A stretch of 64,000 nt of DNA from Cellulosimicrobium cellulans. GTDB lineage: Bacteria; Actinomycetota; Actinomycetes; Actinomycetales; Cellulomonadaceae. Positions 1 to 8,499 of the stretch are shown here, one piece after another; positions within the stretch are counted from its first letter, which is position 1, and each line of letters starts with the position of its first letter. Where the stretch lies: NCBI RefSeq assembly GCF_016921195.1, contig NZ_JAFGYF010000009.1:1-64000 (forward strand), in the 5' to 3' direction. The position numbers were made by a program, and so were the translations under genes. The notes beneath the pieces were generated by a model that was not told the DNA's origin, made no database searches, and was given only the letters and a program-made list of their open reading frames with translations.

Positions 1-113
1 TACCATCCGCCGCTCGTTCCTCGCGGCTCCCGCCAGGCCCGCCACGACGCGGCACCACCACCCACCCCGCCCGGCGTCGTCTCGCCCTGGTCCTCACTCA
101 CCCGGGTGACCGC
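1..113 (-). repeat. Dispersed hairpin-type repeat, copy A (truncated by window edge)
   Basis: This stretch aligns without gaps to the reverse complement of 43879-43991, with 7 mismatches by hand count over 113 bases. It contains the arm GACGCGGCACCACCACC followed by CACCCCGCCC. In the other copy this arm pairs with a second arm lying just outside the homologous block; here that second arm would lie before base 1. The repeat ends directly before a run of 21-bp repeats. No coding signal is seen in it. Confidence 0.85.
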
Positions 114-124
114 AGGTCCCGCAT

Positions 125-220
125 GACCAGGGTTCTACCTCGTGTGACCAGGGTTCTATCTCGCGTGGCCGCAGTTCTACTTCGACCGACCAGGGTTCTA
201 TCTCGCGTGGCCGCGGTCCC
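125..220 (-). repeat. 21-bp tandem repeat cluster, locus 1 (about 4.5 units)
   Basis: Units start at 125, 146, 167, 188 and 209, an exact 21-bp period. The core is GACCAGGGTTCTACCTCG on the plus strand; the third unit has diverged (GGCCGCAGTTCTACTTCG). On the minus strand, the sense strand of the acyl-CoA ligase gene, the core reads CGAGGTAGAACCCTGGTC. The cluster begins about 25 bases after that gene's stop. The same unit recurs at 33.9, 43.5, 44.05 and 56.3 kb. Confidence 0.9.
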
Positions 221-243
221 CTGGGGGCGGGGGGGCGGGGCGG

Positions 244-2028
244 TCAGGCGCAGTGGTGCTCGACGTCGTCGCGACCGAGGAGGTCCTCGCGGACGACGCG
301 GCGCAGGACCTTGCCGATCTGGGAGCGCGGCAGCTCCGGCACGACGGCGAGGGTGCGCGGCAGGGCGTAGCGGGCGAGGCGCTTCTCGCCCCACTCGCGC
401 ACGGCGGCGAGGTCGACGCGTGGCGGCGAGGCGGCGTCGTCCGTGTCGTCGAGCACGACGACGGCGGCGACGTGCTCGTCCGAGCCGCTGCCCGGCACGC
501 CCACGACGGCGACGTCCCGGACGCCCGGCATCGCGCGCAGGTGGTCCTCCACCTGGGACGGGTACACCTTGAACCCGCCCGTGACGATCATCTCCTTGAT
601 GCGGTCGACGAGCGTGACGAGGCCGGCGTCGGGACCGTCGAGCGCGACGCGCACGACGTCGCCGGTGCGCAGCCAGCCGTCGTCGAGCAGCTGGTGCGCG
701 GTCTCCTCGGGCCGGTTCCAGTAGCCGCGGAACACCTGCGGGCCGCGCACGAGCAGCTCCCCGCGCACGGTGCGCGCGCCGTCGTCGGACGGCTCGGCGT
801 CGCGGAGCGCGCCCGCGTCGAGCGCGTCCGCGTCGACGACGCGGATGTCCGTGCTGGGGAAGGGCAGCCCGAGGGTTCCGGGCCTCCGGTCGTCGGAGCA
901 CGGGTTGCCGAGCGAGATCGGCGACGTCTCGGTCATGCCGTAGCCCTCGATGAGCAGCCCGCCGGTGGCGTCCTCCCAGCGCTGCGCGGTCTCGGCGGTG
1001 ATGGGCATGGCGCCCGCGAACGCGAGGCGGATCGAGGTGAGGTCGGAGCCCGCCCCGGGCGCGTCCGCGGCGGCGGTGACGATGCGGTCGAACATGGGCG
1101 CGACACCCGGGAGGAACGTGGCGGGACGGCGCGCCTGCGCGGCGACGAACGCCTGCGGGTCGAACTTGGGGAACGCGACGAGCGTCGCGCCGATGCGCGC
1201 GGGCAGCGTGAGGCAGAACGTCAACCCGAACGCGTGGAAGAAGGGCAGCACGCCGTAGACCGTCTCGGCGCCCTCGGCGAAGCCCGCCCAGGCCTGGCCC
1301 TGCACGACGTTCGCGACGAGGTTGCGGTGCGTCAGCACGGCACCCTTGGGCGTGCCCGTGGTGCCGCCGGTGTACTGCAGGAGCGCGACGTCGTCGGCCC
1401 CCGGGTGGGGGAGCGCCGGCGGGAGGGCTCGGGCGCGCCGGACGAGGTCGTGCCAGTCGGGCACGCCGGCGGGGACGCGGCCGCGCAGCGCGTCGCGCTG
1501 GGCCCGCGCGCGGGCCACGGGCAGGCGGAGCGCGAGGCGGCTCCCGCGGGGCAGGTCGCGCGCGATGTCGAGCCCGACGACGGAGCGCAGGCCGGTCGCG
1601 TGCGCGCGGGCCTCGAGCACGGCGGGGACGGTCTTGGTCCACACCACGGCGACGCTCGCGCCGGAGTCGGCGAGCTGGTGGGCGAGCTCGTCGGCGGTGT
1701 ACGTGGGGTTGTGCTCGACGACGACCGCGCCGAGGCGCTGGACGGCGTAGAACGCGACGACGTGCGACGTGCCGTTGGGCAGCACGAGCGCGACGCGGTC
1801 GCCGCGGCGCACGCCCAGGTCGTGCAGGGCGCTCGCGGCACGCTCGACCTGCGCGACGAGCCGGGCGTAGGTCGTGGTCGCGCCGAAGAAGTCGACCGCG
1901 ACGCGGTCCGGCCAGCGCTCGGCAGCGCGGTAGAGGGCGGCCGTGACCGGCTCGTCGGGGACCTCGACGTCCGTCGGGACGCCGGGGGCGTAACGGCCGG
2001 TCCACGGCCTCGTCGCCAGAGTGTTCAC
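244..2028 (-). CDS. Long-chain fatty acid-CoA ligase (AMP-forming)
   Basis: ANL-superfamily adenylating enzyme of 594 residues, the usual length for FadD-type ligases. It would activate fatty acids to acyl-CoA using ATP in the cytoplasm. Visible motifs in order are the P-loop-like TGGTTGTPKGAVLTH, the GYGMTETSP motif, the hinge region ending in GDVV, DRIKEMIVTGGFKVYPS, and the C-terminal catalytic lysine in IGKVLRR. The frame stays open upstream, but homology begins at the GTG at 2028 (VNTLATRPW); upstream codons overlap the phosphotransferase gene and do not look conserved. A near-perfect palindrome lies 12 bases upstream, so repression by a TetR-type fatty-acid regulator is plausible. The substrate chain length is not readable from sequence. 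Confidence 0.93.
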   Translation of the reverse strand: MNTLATRPWTGRYAPGVPTDVEVPDEPVTAALYRAAERWPDRVAVDFFGATTTYARLVAQVERAASALHDLGVRRGDRVALVLPNGTSHVVAFYAVQRLGAVVVEHNPTYTADELAHQLADSGASVAVVWTKTVPAVLEARAHATGLRSVVGLDIARDLPRGSRLALRLPVARARAQRDALRGRVPAGVPDWHDLVRRARALPPALPHPGADDVALLQYTGGTTGTPKGAVLTHRNLVANVVQGQAWAGFAEGAETVYGVLPFFHAFGLTFCLTLPARIGATLVAFPKFDPQAFVAAQARRPATFLPGVAPMFDRIVTAAADAPGAGSDLTSIRLAFAGAMPITAETAQRWEDATGGLLIEGYGMTETSPISLGNPCSDDRRPGTLGLPFPSTDIRVVDADALDAGALRDAEPSDDGARTVRGELLVRGPQVFRGYWNRPEETAHQLLDDGWLRTGDVVRVALDGPDAGLVTLVDRIKEMIVTGGFKVYPSQVEDHLRAMPGVRDVAVVGVPGSGSDEHVAAVVVLDDTDDAASPPRVDLAAVREWGEKRLARYALPRTLAVVPELPRSQIGKVLRRVVREDLLGRDDVEHHCA

Positions 2029-2039
2029 TACGCCACCGT

Positions 2040-2059
2040 AACCTACGGTTGCGTAGGTT
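2040..2059. promoter_or_regulatory. Palindromic operator upstream of the acyl-CoA ligase gene
   Basis: AACCTACGGTTGCGTAGGTT is a perfect inverted repeat with 7-base arms (AACCTAC / GTAGGTT) and a 6-base spacer. It lies 12 bases upstream of the GTG start, so a bound protein would block transcription or initiation. Palindromes of this kind precede fatty-acid genes controlled by TetR regulators in actinobacteria. No regulator gene is adjacent, so the binding protein is unknown. Confidence 0.6.
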
Positions 2060-2155
2060 CTGTGCGACCCGGGTGCCGAGCCCGGAGAGCCGCGGCAGCG
2101 GACGTCGCCCGCGACGCGGCGGGTCACGCACGGGCAGGCGCCGCCTGCGGAGTCG

Positions 2156-3058
2156 TCAGCCTGCCAGGACGCGGTCGAGCGCCGCCCGGCCCGCGGGCCC
2201 CCAGTGGGCCTTGCCGCCGGGCAGGCCGCGGTCGCCGTTCTGCCCCATGAGCAGGAGGAAGAGGGCCTTGAGCGCCGCCAGCCCACGGGCGCGCCGGACC
2301 GTCGCGTCGTCGGCGCGCGCGTAGGCGCCAAAGAACCGCGCTGCCGTGCCGGCAGGCAGGAGCACCCAGGCGGCGGCGAGGTCCCACGCCGGGTCGCCCG
2401 CGAACAGGTCGCCGAAGTCGACGACGCCCGCGAGCGTGCCGTCCGCGACGACGACGTTCGCGGGGTGGAGGTCGCCGTGCACCCACACGGGCGGTCCCTC
2501 CCACGCGTCGGCCGCGACGGCGTCTGCCCAGACGGACCGGACGGCGGCCGCGTCACCGGGCGCGACCGCGCGGAGGAATCCCTCGAAGCCGTCCGTGCTG
2601 TCCCGGGGATGGGCGCCCCGGTCCGCCGACGCCGGCGCGTCGGCCGGTGCCGGGACGTGCAGCGACCGGAGGAAGCCCGCCAGCGCCTCGGCGGCGTGCG
2701 CGCCCCGCGTGATGGCGCCGTGGTCCAGCGGCTCGCCGGGCACCCACGTCATCACCGTCCAGTGCCGGGGGAGGCGCGCGGACGGCTCCCCGTGCCGCAC
2801 GGGCGTGGGGACGGGGAGCGGCAGGCGCGGGGCGAGCACGGGCAGCCACCGTCGCTCCTTGAGCTGGAGCTCCGGCGTCGGGTCCATGCGCTGCACCCGC
2901 ACGGCCAGGTCGTCACCGAGCCGCCACATCTGGTTGCCCCAGCCGCCCGCGACCGCGCGGACCGGCAACCCGGCGAGGTCGGGGTGCTGCTCCGCCAGCG
3001 CCTCGCGGACGAGGTCGGCGGTGATCTCGGTGCCGGTTCCTGTGCCGGTGGCGCTCAT
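2156..3058 (-). CDS. Aminoglycoside phosphotransferase-family kinase
   Basis: Protein of 300 residues with the APH/choline-kinase fold. The catalytic loop HGDLHPANV and the metal-binding DFGD motif (VVDFGDLFAGDPAWDLA) are intact. The N-terminal lobe has the GGWGNQMWRLGDDLAVRVQR stretch expected for nucleotide binding. It starts 15 bases after the stop of the APC permease gene on the same strand, so the two are probably co-transcribed. Members of this family phosphorylate many small hydroxyl compounds; antibiotic resistance should not be assumed. The substrate is unknown. Confidence 0.88.
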   Translation of the reverse strand: MSATGTGTGTEITADLVREALAEQHPDLAGLPVRAVAGGWGNQMWRLGDDLAVRVQRMDPTPELQLKERRWLPVLAPRLPLPVPTPVRHGEPSARLPRHWTVMTWVPGEPLDHGAITRGAHAAEALAGFLRSLHVPAPADAPASADRGAHPRDSTDGFEGFLRAVAPGDAAAVRSVWADAVAADAWEGPPVWVHGDLHPANVVVADGTLAGVVDFGDLFAGDPAWDLAAAWVLLPAGTAARFFGAYARADDATVRRARGLAALKALFLLLMGQNGDRGLPGGKAHWGPAGRAALDRVLAG

Positions 3059-3073
3059 GCGCGCCCACTGTAC

Positions 3074-4570
3074 CTACGCGGCGACGTCGCCCTTCAGGGT
3101 GTCGCGGGCCGCGACCGAGTGCCGGTAGCCGTAGGACGCGTAGATGACGAGGCCCACGACGACCCACCCGAGGAACCGGAGCCACGTGAGCGTCGTGAGG
3201 TTGGCCATGAGCCACAGGCACGCGACGCCGGACACGATCGGCAGCACGGGCGACCACGGCACCCTGAACGAGCGCTGCAGGTCCGGCCGCGAGCGGCGCA
3301 GGATCGGGATGCCGAAGCTCACGAGCACGAACGCGGAGAGCGTCCCGATGTTGATCATCTCCTCGAGCAGCTCCACCTGGGAGAGCCCGGCGATGAGCGC
3401 CACGACGACGCCCACCCCCACCTGGAGACGGACCGGTGTGTGGTACCGGTGCGAGGTCCGGGAGATGCCGCGCGGGAGGAGCCCGTCGCGGCTCATCGCG
3501 AACACGACCCGCGTGAGGCCGAGGAGCAGCACCATGATCACCGTCGTCAGCCCGACGAGGATGCCCACGGAGATCACGCGCCCGGCCCAGTCGGCGCCCA
3601 CGAGGACGAACGCGGTCGTGAGCGACGGCGCGTCGGACTCCGCGAGCTCGGTGTACGACACCATGCCCGTCACGACGAGCGTCACGAGGATGTACAGGAC
3701 CGTGACGATCGCGAGGCCGCCGAGGATGCCGCGCGGGAGCGTGCGCTGCGGGTCCTTGGCCTCCTCGGCCGTCGTCGCGACGACGTCGAACCCGATGAAC
3801 GCGAAGAACACGAGCGCCGCGCCCGCGAGCAGGCCCATGACGCCGTACGTCGTCGGCTCGAGCCCCGTGAGGAAGCCGACGAGCGGCTGCTCGAGCGCCG
3901 ACCGCTCCGGCGCGGGCCGGGCGGGCGGCAGGAACGGCGAGTAGTTCGACGCGTCGACGAAGAAGAAGCCGACGACGATGACGAACAGCGTGATGCCCAC
4001 CTTGATGACCGTGAACACGCTGTTGACGCGCGTGCTGAGCTTGGTGCCGATCGCCAGCAGCGTGGTGAACACCGCGACGATGAACACCGGTCCCCACTCG
4101 AGGTCGACGGGCCCGAGCGGGATGCTCAGCGGCAGGTCGAGGCCGAAGAGCCCGAACGCGTCGCCCAGGTACACGCCCCAGAACTTCGCGATGACGGCCG
4201 ATGCGAGCAGCATCTCGAGGATGAGGTCCCACCCGATGATCCACGCGACGAGCTCGCCCATGGTCGCGTAGGAGAAGGTGTACGCCGACCCGGCGACGGG
4301 GATCGCCGACGCGAACTCGGCGTAGCACATGACGGCCAGCGCGCACACGATCGACGCGATGACGAACGAGACGATGACGCTCGGTCCGGCATAGTTGGCG
4401 GCGGCCGTCGCGCCGACGGAGAAGATGCCCGCGCCGACCGCGACCGCGACCCCCAGGACCGCGAGGTCCCACGACGTCAGGCTGCGCTTGAGCGAGCGCT
4501 CGGGGTCGTCGATCGCCGCGAGCGAGTCCTCCACGGACTTGCGGCGGAACAGCCCGGTCCTCGTGGCCAC
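3074..4570 (-). CDS. APC-family amino acid permease
   Basis: A 498-residue integral membrane protein with about 12-14 hydrophobic segments. The N-terminal LAVLGVAVAVGAGIFSVGA is the conserved glycine-rich TM1 of amino acid-polyamine-organocation transporters. The ERSLKRSLTSWDL lead-in and the later EFASAIPVAGSAYTFSY stretch are typical of the cationic amino acid transporter (YfnA/CAT) branch. It is the first gene of a likely two-gene unit with the downstream phosphotransferase. Transport direction and exact substrate cannot be assigned from sequence; an amino acid is likely. Confidence 0.92.
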   Translation of the reverse strand: MATRTGLFRRKSVEDSLAAIDDPERSLKRSLTSWDLAVLGVAVAVGAGIFSVGATAAANYAGPSVIVSFVIASIVCALAVMCYAEFASAIPVAGSAYTFSYATMGELVAWIIGWDLILEMLLASAVIAKFWGVYLGDAFGLFGLDLPLSIPLGPVDLEWGPVFIVAVFTTLLAIGTKLSTRVNSVFTVIKVGITLFVIVVGFFFVDASNYSPFLPPARPAPERSALEQPLVGFLTGLEPTTYGVMGLLAGAALVFFAFIGFDVVATTAEEAKDPQRTLPRGILGGLAIVTVLYILVTLVVTGMVSYTELAESDAPSLTTAFVLVGADWAGRVISVGILVGLTTVIMVLLLGLTRVVFAMSRDGLLPRGISRTSHRYHTPVRLQVGVGVVVALIAGLSQVELLEEMINIGTLSAFVLVSFGIPILRRSRPDLQRSFRVPWSPVLPIVSGVACLWLMANLTTLTWLRFLGWVVVGLVIYASYGYRHSVAARDTLKGDVAA

Positions 4571-4652
4571 GGGTGCGCCTCCCCGGCGTCGACGACAGGT
4601 CCGTCCATTGAACCGGTCCCGCGCCCACGTCGCGCGGCGGGAGGTGCCTCGG

Positions 4653-4940
4653 TCAGGCCGGGTGCCAGCGCGCTCCCCACCGGCGGGTCAGCCGGCCGCC
4701 CGACGTCGCGGCGAGCGCGCGCACGCCGGCCTCCACCGCGTCGGCGACCGTGTGCGCGGCGGCGTCCGTGTCGGCGAGGAAGCGGACCGTGACGCGGGCC
4801 TCGCCGCGCACCACGCCGACGTCGTACGCCTCCACCGTGGTGAGGGCCCGCGCCGCCGCCGCGGCGGCGGGCAGCACGGCCTCGGGGTCGACGCCCGGGC
4901 GCAGCAGTCCCACGGCGAGGGTCACGCGGTACGACGGCAC
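4653..4940 (-). CDS. Hypothetical protein, 95 aa
   Basis: Small protein not assigned to a family. It has an alternating hydrophobic/polar N-terminus (SYRVTLAVGLLRPGV), an alanine-rich helix, and a beta-like stretch VEAYDVGVVRGEARVTVRF, suggesting a small ferredoxin-like alpha/beta fold. There is no signal peptide or membrane segment. It starts 3 bases after the stop of the upstream lipoprotein gene, so the two are almost certainly translated from one message. Function unknown. Confidence 0.7.
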   Translation of the reverse strand: MPSYRVTLAVGLLRPGVDPEAVLPAAAAAARALTTVEAYDVGVVRGEARVTVRFLADTDAAAHTVADAVEAGVRALAATSGGRLTRRWGARWHPA

Positions 4941-4943
4941 GGC

Positions 4944-5489
4944 TCAGCCGAGCTCCGGCAGCCCGGCCCCGTCGCACGGGTCGAGGTCGACCGGGCCGGA
5001 CACGTCGAGGCGGACCAGGTCGCCGTCGGCGGTCACGCGCACCGACCACCCCGCCGGGTCCTCGGCCTCGACGGAGGCGGTCCCGCCGTGCTCCGCCTCG
5101 ACGACGTCGGACGGCTCGCCGAACCCGTGCTCGTCGAGCACCGGGGCGAGCGCGTCGGGGACGTCGGCGAGCAGGTCGTAGGCCTCGGCGTCCGCGCGTG
5201 CGGCGCTCGCGTCGGGGAGGAAGACGACGCAGCGGCCGTCGTCCTGCGCCGTCGCCGTGGCGTTCTCGTCGTCGTCGGCCCAGCCGTCCGTGCCGTAGAC
5301 GTCCTGGACGGCCGCGAGGACGTCCTGCCGGGTCTGCTCGTACTCCGCGACGGCGTCCGGCGCCGGCGGCGGCTGGGCCGGGTCGTCGGCGCCGCACGCG
5401 GCGAGCGTGGCGAGGGCAGCCAGGACGAGCACCGCCCCCGCGGCCGGCGTGGTCGCGCCCTCGCGCCGTGTCGTGGCCTGCTCCGTCAT
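4944..5489 (-). CDS. Putative lipoprotein, 181 aa
   Basis: Begins with a signal sequence ending in the lipobox LAAC (Cys32), so the mature protein should be lipid-anchored outside the membrane. The rest is acidic and Asp/Ala/Glu-rich, with one YEQTRQDVLAAVQDVYG helix at the start of the mature part. It resembles many uncharacterised actinobacterial lipoproteins but shows no named domain. It is divergent from the WXG100-calpain gene, with 161 bases between the starts, and is followed closely by the 95-residue ORF. Confidence 0.82.
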   Translation of the reverse strand: MTEQATTRREGATTPAAGAVLVLAALATLAACGADDPAQPPPAPDAVAEYEQTRQDVLAAVQDVYGTDGWADDDENATATAQDDGRCVVFLPDASAARADAEAYDLLADVPDALAPVLDEHGFGEPSDVVEAEHGGTASVEAEDPAGWSVRVTADGDLVRLDVSGPVDLDPCDGAGLPELG

Positions 5490-5650
5490 GGTCCCCCTCG
5501 GTCGTCGCGTGCGCGTCCGCGGGGGACGCTACCAGCGCGGTCGGACGCGCGGTCGGACGTGGGGCCACCGCGTGGATGGGGAGCACGACCCATGGACCCG
5601 CGGGGGCGTACGGCGGTACCGTCTCGGCGACCTGCGGGCGAGGGGGAGAC

Positions 5651-6715
5651 ATGAGCGGGATGTACGGGGCGGACGTCGCACAGCTGCGACAGCTCGGACA
5701 GCGGTTGTCCGAGGCCGCCGACAGGCTGGCGTCGCTGCGCGGCGAGCTCGACGCGCTCGTGACGTCGAGCCCCTGGGAGGGGCCGGACGGCGACGCGCTG
5801 CGCGGAGAGTGGTCGACGTCGCACGGCCCGGCCGTCGCGGCCGTCGGGGCGGTCCTCGGCGACGCGGCGACCGCCGTCGTGCGCCAGGCGGACCAGCAGG
5901 AGAGCGCGAGCACCGACGGGGTCGGTGGTCCGGGCGGGGGCGGGCCGGGCGGAGGCGGCGGTGACCGCAGCACGCCGGGCGAGGACGGCGACCGGCCCGG
6001 CGACCCGGACCTCACCGACGACCTCGGCGACTACGAGGACGTCCCGCCGATCGACCTCGAGAACGAGGACTTCTCGCTCGACGACATCAACCAGGGCCAG
6101 GTCGGCGACTGCTGGTTCCTCGCCGGCCTGGGCGCGGTCACGACGACCGACCCCAACTTCCTGCGCGAGCACATCCGGCTCAACGACGACGGCACGTACA
6201 CCGTGACGATGTACAAGGACGGCGAGCCCGTCGAGATCGTCGTGGAGCCGACCGTGCCGGAGAACGGCGTCGGCGGCCAGAACGGCGAGCCGAACTGGGT
6301 GTCGATCTACGAGAAGGCGGCGGCCGAGTACTTCGGCGGCGACTACCAGGACATCGACGGCGGGCACTCCGACGACGCGTTCGAGGCCATCACGGGCCGC
6401 CCCGCCGAGCGGTCGGGCGAGCTCAGCCTCTCCGACATCCAGGACCGGCTGAAGGACGGGCCCGTCGCCGTGGGCACGGAGGACGACGACGCGTTCTGGT
6501 TCTGGGAGGACGAGGTGGACGACAGCCGCATCGTCCCCAACCACGCGTACGTCGTCACCGAGGTCAAGGAGGTCGACGGCGAGCTGAAGATCCACGTCGT
6601 CAACCCGTGGGGACCCGGCGGCGGCATGCTCGACGGCGAGCAGAAGGTCGGCGACCTCTGGCTCACCGAGCAGGAGTACAAGGAGAACTTCGACTCGGTC
6701 TACACGGGAGGCTGA
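5651..6715 (+). CDS. WXG100-like/calpain-family cysteine protease
   Basis: A two-part protein of 354 residues. Residues 1 to about 90 form a helical hairpin with the WXG-type motif SPWEGPDGDALRGEW, as in WXG100 proteins handled by type VII secretion. A Gly-rich linker follows (about 95-115). The remainder is a calpain (peptidase C2) catalytic domain with the full triad: Cys154 in GQVGDCWFLAGLGA, His298 in NHAYVV and Asn318 in VVNPWG. The start at 5651 has GAGGGGGAGAC upstream; the open frame extends further 5' but overlaps the divergent lipoprotein gene. A secreted toxin or processing protease is inferred. The adjacent small gene may be its partner or inhibitor. Confidence 0.9.
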   Translation: MSGMYGADVAQLRQLGQRLSEAADRLASLRGELDALVTSSPWEGPDGDALRGEWSTSHGPAVAAVGAVLGDAATAVVRQADQQESASTDGVGGPGGGGPGGGGGDRSTPGEDGDRPGDPDLTDDLGDYEDVPPIDLENEDFSLDDINQGQVGDCWFLAGLGAVTTTDPNFLREHIRLNDDGTYTVTMYKDGEPVEIVVEPTVPENGVGGQNGEPNWVSIYEKAAAEYFGGDYQDIDGGHSDDAFEAITGRPAERSGELSLSDIQDRLKDGPVAVGTEDDDAFWFWEDEVDDSRIVPNHAYVVTEVKEVDGELKIHVVNPWGPGGGMLDGEQKVGDLWLTEQEYKENFDSVYTGG

Positions 6716-6718
6716 CGC

Positions 6719-6994
6719 ATGGCAGGCAACGACGAGGTGCGCCGGGCGCGCGTCCCGCAGGGAGCACAGGCGGAGTTCGCCGACGTGCGGGTGGGCGTGA
6801 TGCGCGTCGGCGTCGGCGCGGGGCGCGCGCTCGCGCAGCTCGCGGTCCGCTCGCCGCGCGGCGAGGACGTCCTGCGGGCGGATCTCGGGGACACGATCGA
6901 CCTGCACGGCGCGGGCATGCTCCACGTCGACGACGTGGAGGGAGAGCCGGGCAGCTCGAGCGGGGCGGTCACGTTCACGTTCACGCCTGCCTGA
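6719..6994 (+). CDS. Small acidic protein downstream of the calpain protease, 91 aa
   Basis: The start lies 3 bases after the calpain gene's stop, so the two are translationally linked. The sequence is rich in short beta-prone segments (FADVRVGVMRVGVG, GMLHVDDVEG, GAVTFTFTPA) separated by Gly/Asp turns, suggesting a small beta-sandwich. It has no signal peptide, no membrane segment and no Cys. I do not recognise the family. Position and size fit an inhibitor, immunity or chaperone role for the protease, but that is inference only. Confidence 0.75.
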   Translation: MAGNDEVRRARVPQGAQAEFADVRVGVMRVGVGAGRALAQLAVRSPRGEDVLRADLGDTIDLHGAGMLHVDDVEGEPGSSSGAVTFTFTPA

Positions 6995-7009
6995 CCCGTA
7001 CGACGGGTC
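6993..7009. terminator. Short hairpin between convergent genes
   Basis: GACCCGT and ACGGGTC form a 7-bp stem with a 3-base loop, overlapping the end of the 91-residue gene and lying just before the stop of the convergent methyltransferase gene. No T-tract follows, as is usual in high-GC actinobacteria. A weak bidirectional terminator is possible. Confidence 0.4.
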
Positions 7010-7016
7010 CGAGCCG

Positions 7017-7634
7017 TCAGCCGTCGGCGGCGGCGAGCACGGCGACGAGGAAGTCGGCCTCCGGCGACCAGGGGCGCAGGTCCCACGTCGCGAGGGCGAC
7101 GTCGAGGCGCAGCCCCGCCTCCGCGGCGTCGGCCAGGAACCGCTCGGGCGCGTAGCCGCGCCCGGTGCCGAAGCCGACGACGGCGCGACCGTCCGGGGCG
7201 AGGTGCGCACGGAAGCGGCGCAGGACCTCGACCTCGGTCCCGGGCGCGAGGAACGTCATGACGTTGCCCGCGCACACGATCGCGTCGAACGGCTCGGCGA
7301 CGCCCTCGGCGGGCAGGTCGAGCTCGGCGAGGTCGCCCACGCGCCAGTCCGGTCCCGGGTGGTCGGCGCGCGCGGCCTCGACGAGGACGGGGTCGACGTC
7401 GACCCCGACGACCACGTGGCCGCGTGCGAACAGCTCCGCGCCGACGCGTCCCGGCCCGCACCCGGCGTCGAGCACCCGCGAGCCGCGGGGCAGCATGGCG
7501 TCGACCAGCCGCGCCTCGCCCGCGAGGTCGGCGCCGCGGGCCGCCATCGCCCGGAAGCGTTCGACGTACCAGGTGGAGTGGGACGGGTCGGCGGCGGTCC
7601 TCTGCTCCCAGCGCGAGGGACGTGTGGCGCTCAT
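7017..7634 (-). CDS. Class I SAM-dependent methyltransferase
   Basis: A 205-residue protein with the Rossmann methyltransferase signature: motif I VLDAGCGPGRVGAELF, the acidic end of strand 2 in VGVDVDP, the WRVGDLAELD segment, and a motif IV-like FDAIVCAGNVMTF. It would transfer a methyl group from S-adenosylmethionine to an unknown acceptor. The start MSATRPSRWEQ at 7634 was chosen because the N-terminal helix of the family begins here; upstream codons overlap the divergent MOSC gene. No cofactor or pathway neighbour indicates the substrate. Confidence 0.88.
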   Translation of the reverse strand: MSATRPSRWEQRTAADPSHSTWYVERFRAMAARGADLAGEARLVDAMLPRGSRVLDAGCGPGRVGAELFARGHVVVGVDVDPVLVEAARADHPGPDWRVGDLAELDLPAEGVAEPFDAIVCAGNVMTFLAPGTEVEVLRRFRAHLAPDGRAVVGFGTGRGYAPERFLADAAEAGLRLDVALATWDLRPWSPEADFLVAVLAAADG

Positions 7635-7730
7635 GCCGACGACGCTACCTGTGCGGGGCCGGAGCGGTCCCGAGACCTTGGTCCCCCGAAACCCTGTGCT
7701 GCTCGGGTCGCGCGCTGCGAGAATCGAGGG

Positions 7731-8495
7731 ATGCCTCCCGCCGCACCGCCCGTCTCGCCGACCGACCTGCCCGTGGCCCCCGGCACCGCGCCCGTGACCG
7801 ACCTCGCCTCGAGCGCCCCGACGGGCGAGGTCCTCGCGGTGTGCCGCGTGCACGCGCTCCTGCCTGACGCGGGGCCGGTCGGCGTCACGGCGATCGACAA
7901 GCGGCCGGTCGACGGGCCCGTGAAGGTGCGACGCCTCGGCCTCTACGCCGACCTCCAGGCCGACCGTGCCAACCACGGCGGCGAGGAGCAGGCGGTGTAC
8001 GCGTACGGGCAGGACGACACCGACTGGTGGGTCGGGCAGCTCGAGCGCGAGATCCCGCCGGGCCTGTTCGGCGAGAACCTGCGCGTGCGGGGCATCCCCG
8101 TGAGCGCGGCCGTCGTGGGCGAGCGCTGGTCCGTGGGCAGCGCGCTGCTCGAGGTGACGCAGCCCCGCACGCCGTGCTCGACGTTCGCGCGGCGGCTCGG
8201 CGAGGACCGGTGGGTCAAGCGCTTCACGGTCGCGAACCGGACGGGCGCGTACCTGCGGGTCGTGCGCAACGGCGAGCTGCAGGCCGGGGACACGGTCACG
8301 GTCTGCTACCGGCCCGAGCACGGGGTGACCCTCGCCGACTGGTTCGGGGCGTGGAACGGGCGCGGCACGGACCCCGAGCGTGCGGCGGGTGTCGCGCGGC
8401 GTCTCCTCGCCGCGCACCTCGAGGGAGACGTCACGCTCAGCGACGAGATGCGGGCCCGCGCCGAGGTCGCGGCCGGACGCCGGATCGAGGACTGA
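7731..8495 (+). CDS. MOSC domain-containing protein (YiiM-like)
   Basis: 254 residues. An N-terminal Pro/Ala-rich stretch of about 30 residues is followed by a MOSC domain. The conserved Cys is in QPRTPCSTF, and the core motif GLFGENLRVRG is intact. A C-terminal alpha-helical bundle (ERAAGVARRLLAAHLEGDV) matches the 3-alpha domain of YiiM proteins. MOSC proteins bind molybdenum cofactor and use its sulfur; YiiM-type enzymes reduce N-hydroxylated compounds. This fits the molybdenum theme seen further along the window, though the gene stands alone here. It starts 97 bases from the divergent methyltransferase gene. Confidence 0.9.
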   Translation: MPPAAPPVSPTDLPVAPGTAPVTDLASSAPTGEVLAVCRVHALLPDAGPVGVTAIDKRPVDGPVKVRRLGLYADLQADRANHGGEEQAVYAYGQDDTDWWVGQLEREIPPGLFGENLRVRGIPVSAAVVGERWSVGSALLEVTQPRTPCSTFARRLGEDRWVKRFTVANRTGAYLRVVRNGELQAGDTVTVCYRPEHGVTLADWFGAWNGRGTDPERAAGVARRLLAAHLEGDVTLSDEMRARAEVAAGRRIED

Positions 8496-8499
8496 GGCG

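Noticed and set aside
125-220. CRISPR array at the 21-bp repeats
   Set aside because: Units are contiguous 21-mers with no unique spacers, there are at most five per cluster, and no cas genes are present.
2156-3058. Aminoglycoside resistance determinant
   Set aside because: The fold is APH-like but the family acts on many substrates, and the neighbour is an amino acid permease; resistance cannot be claimed.
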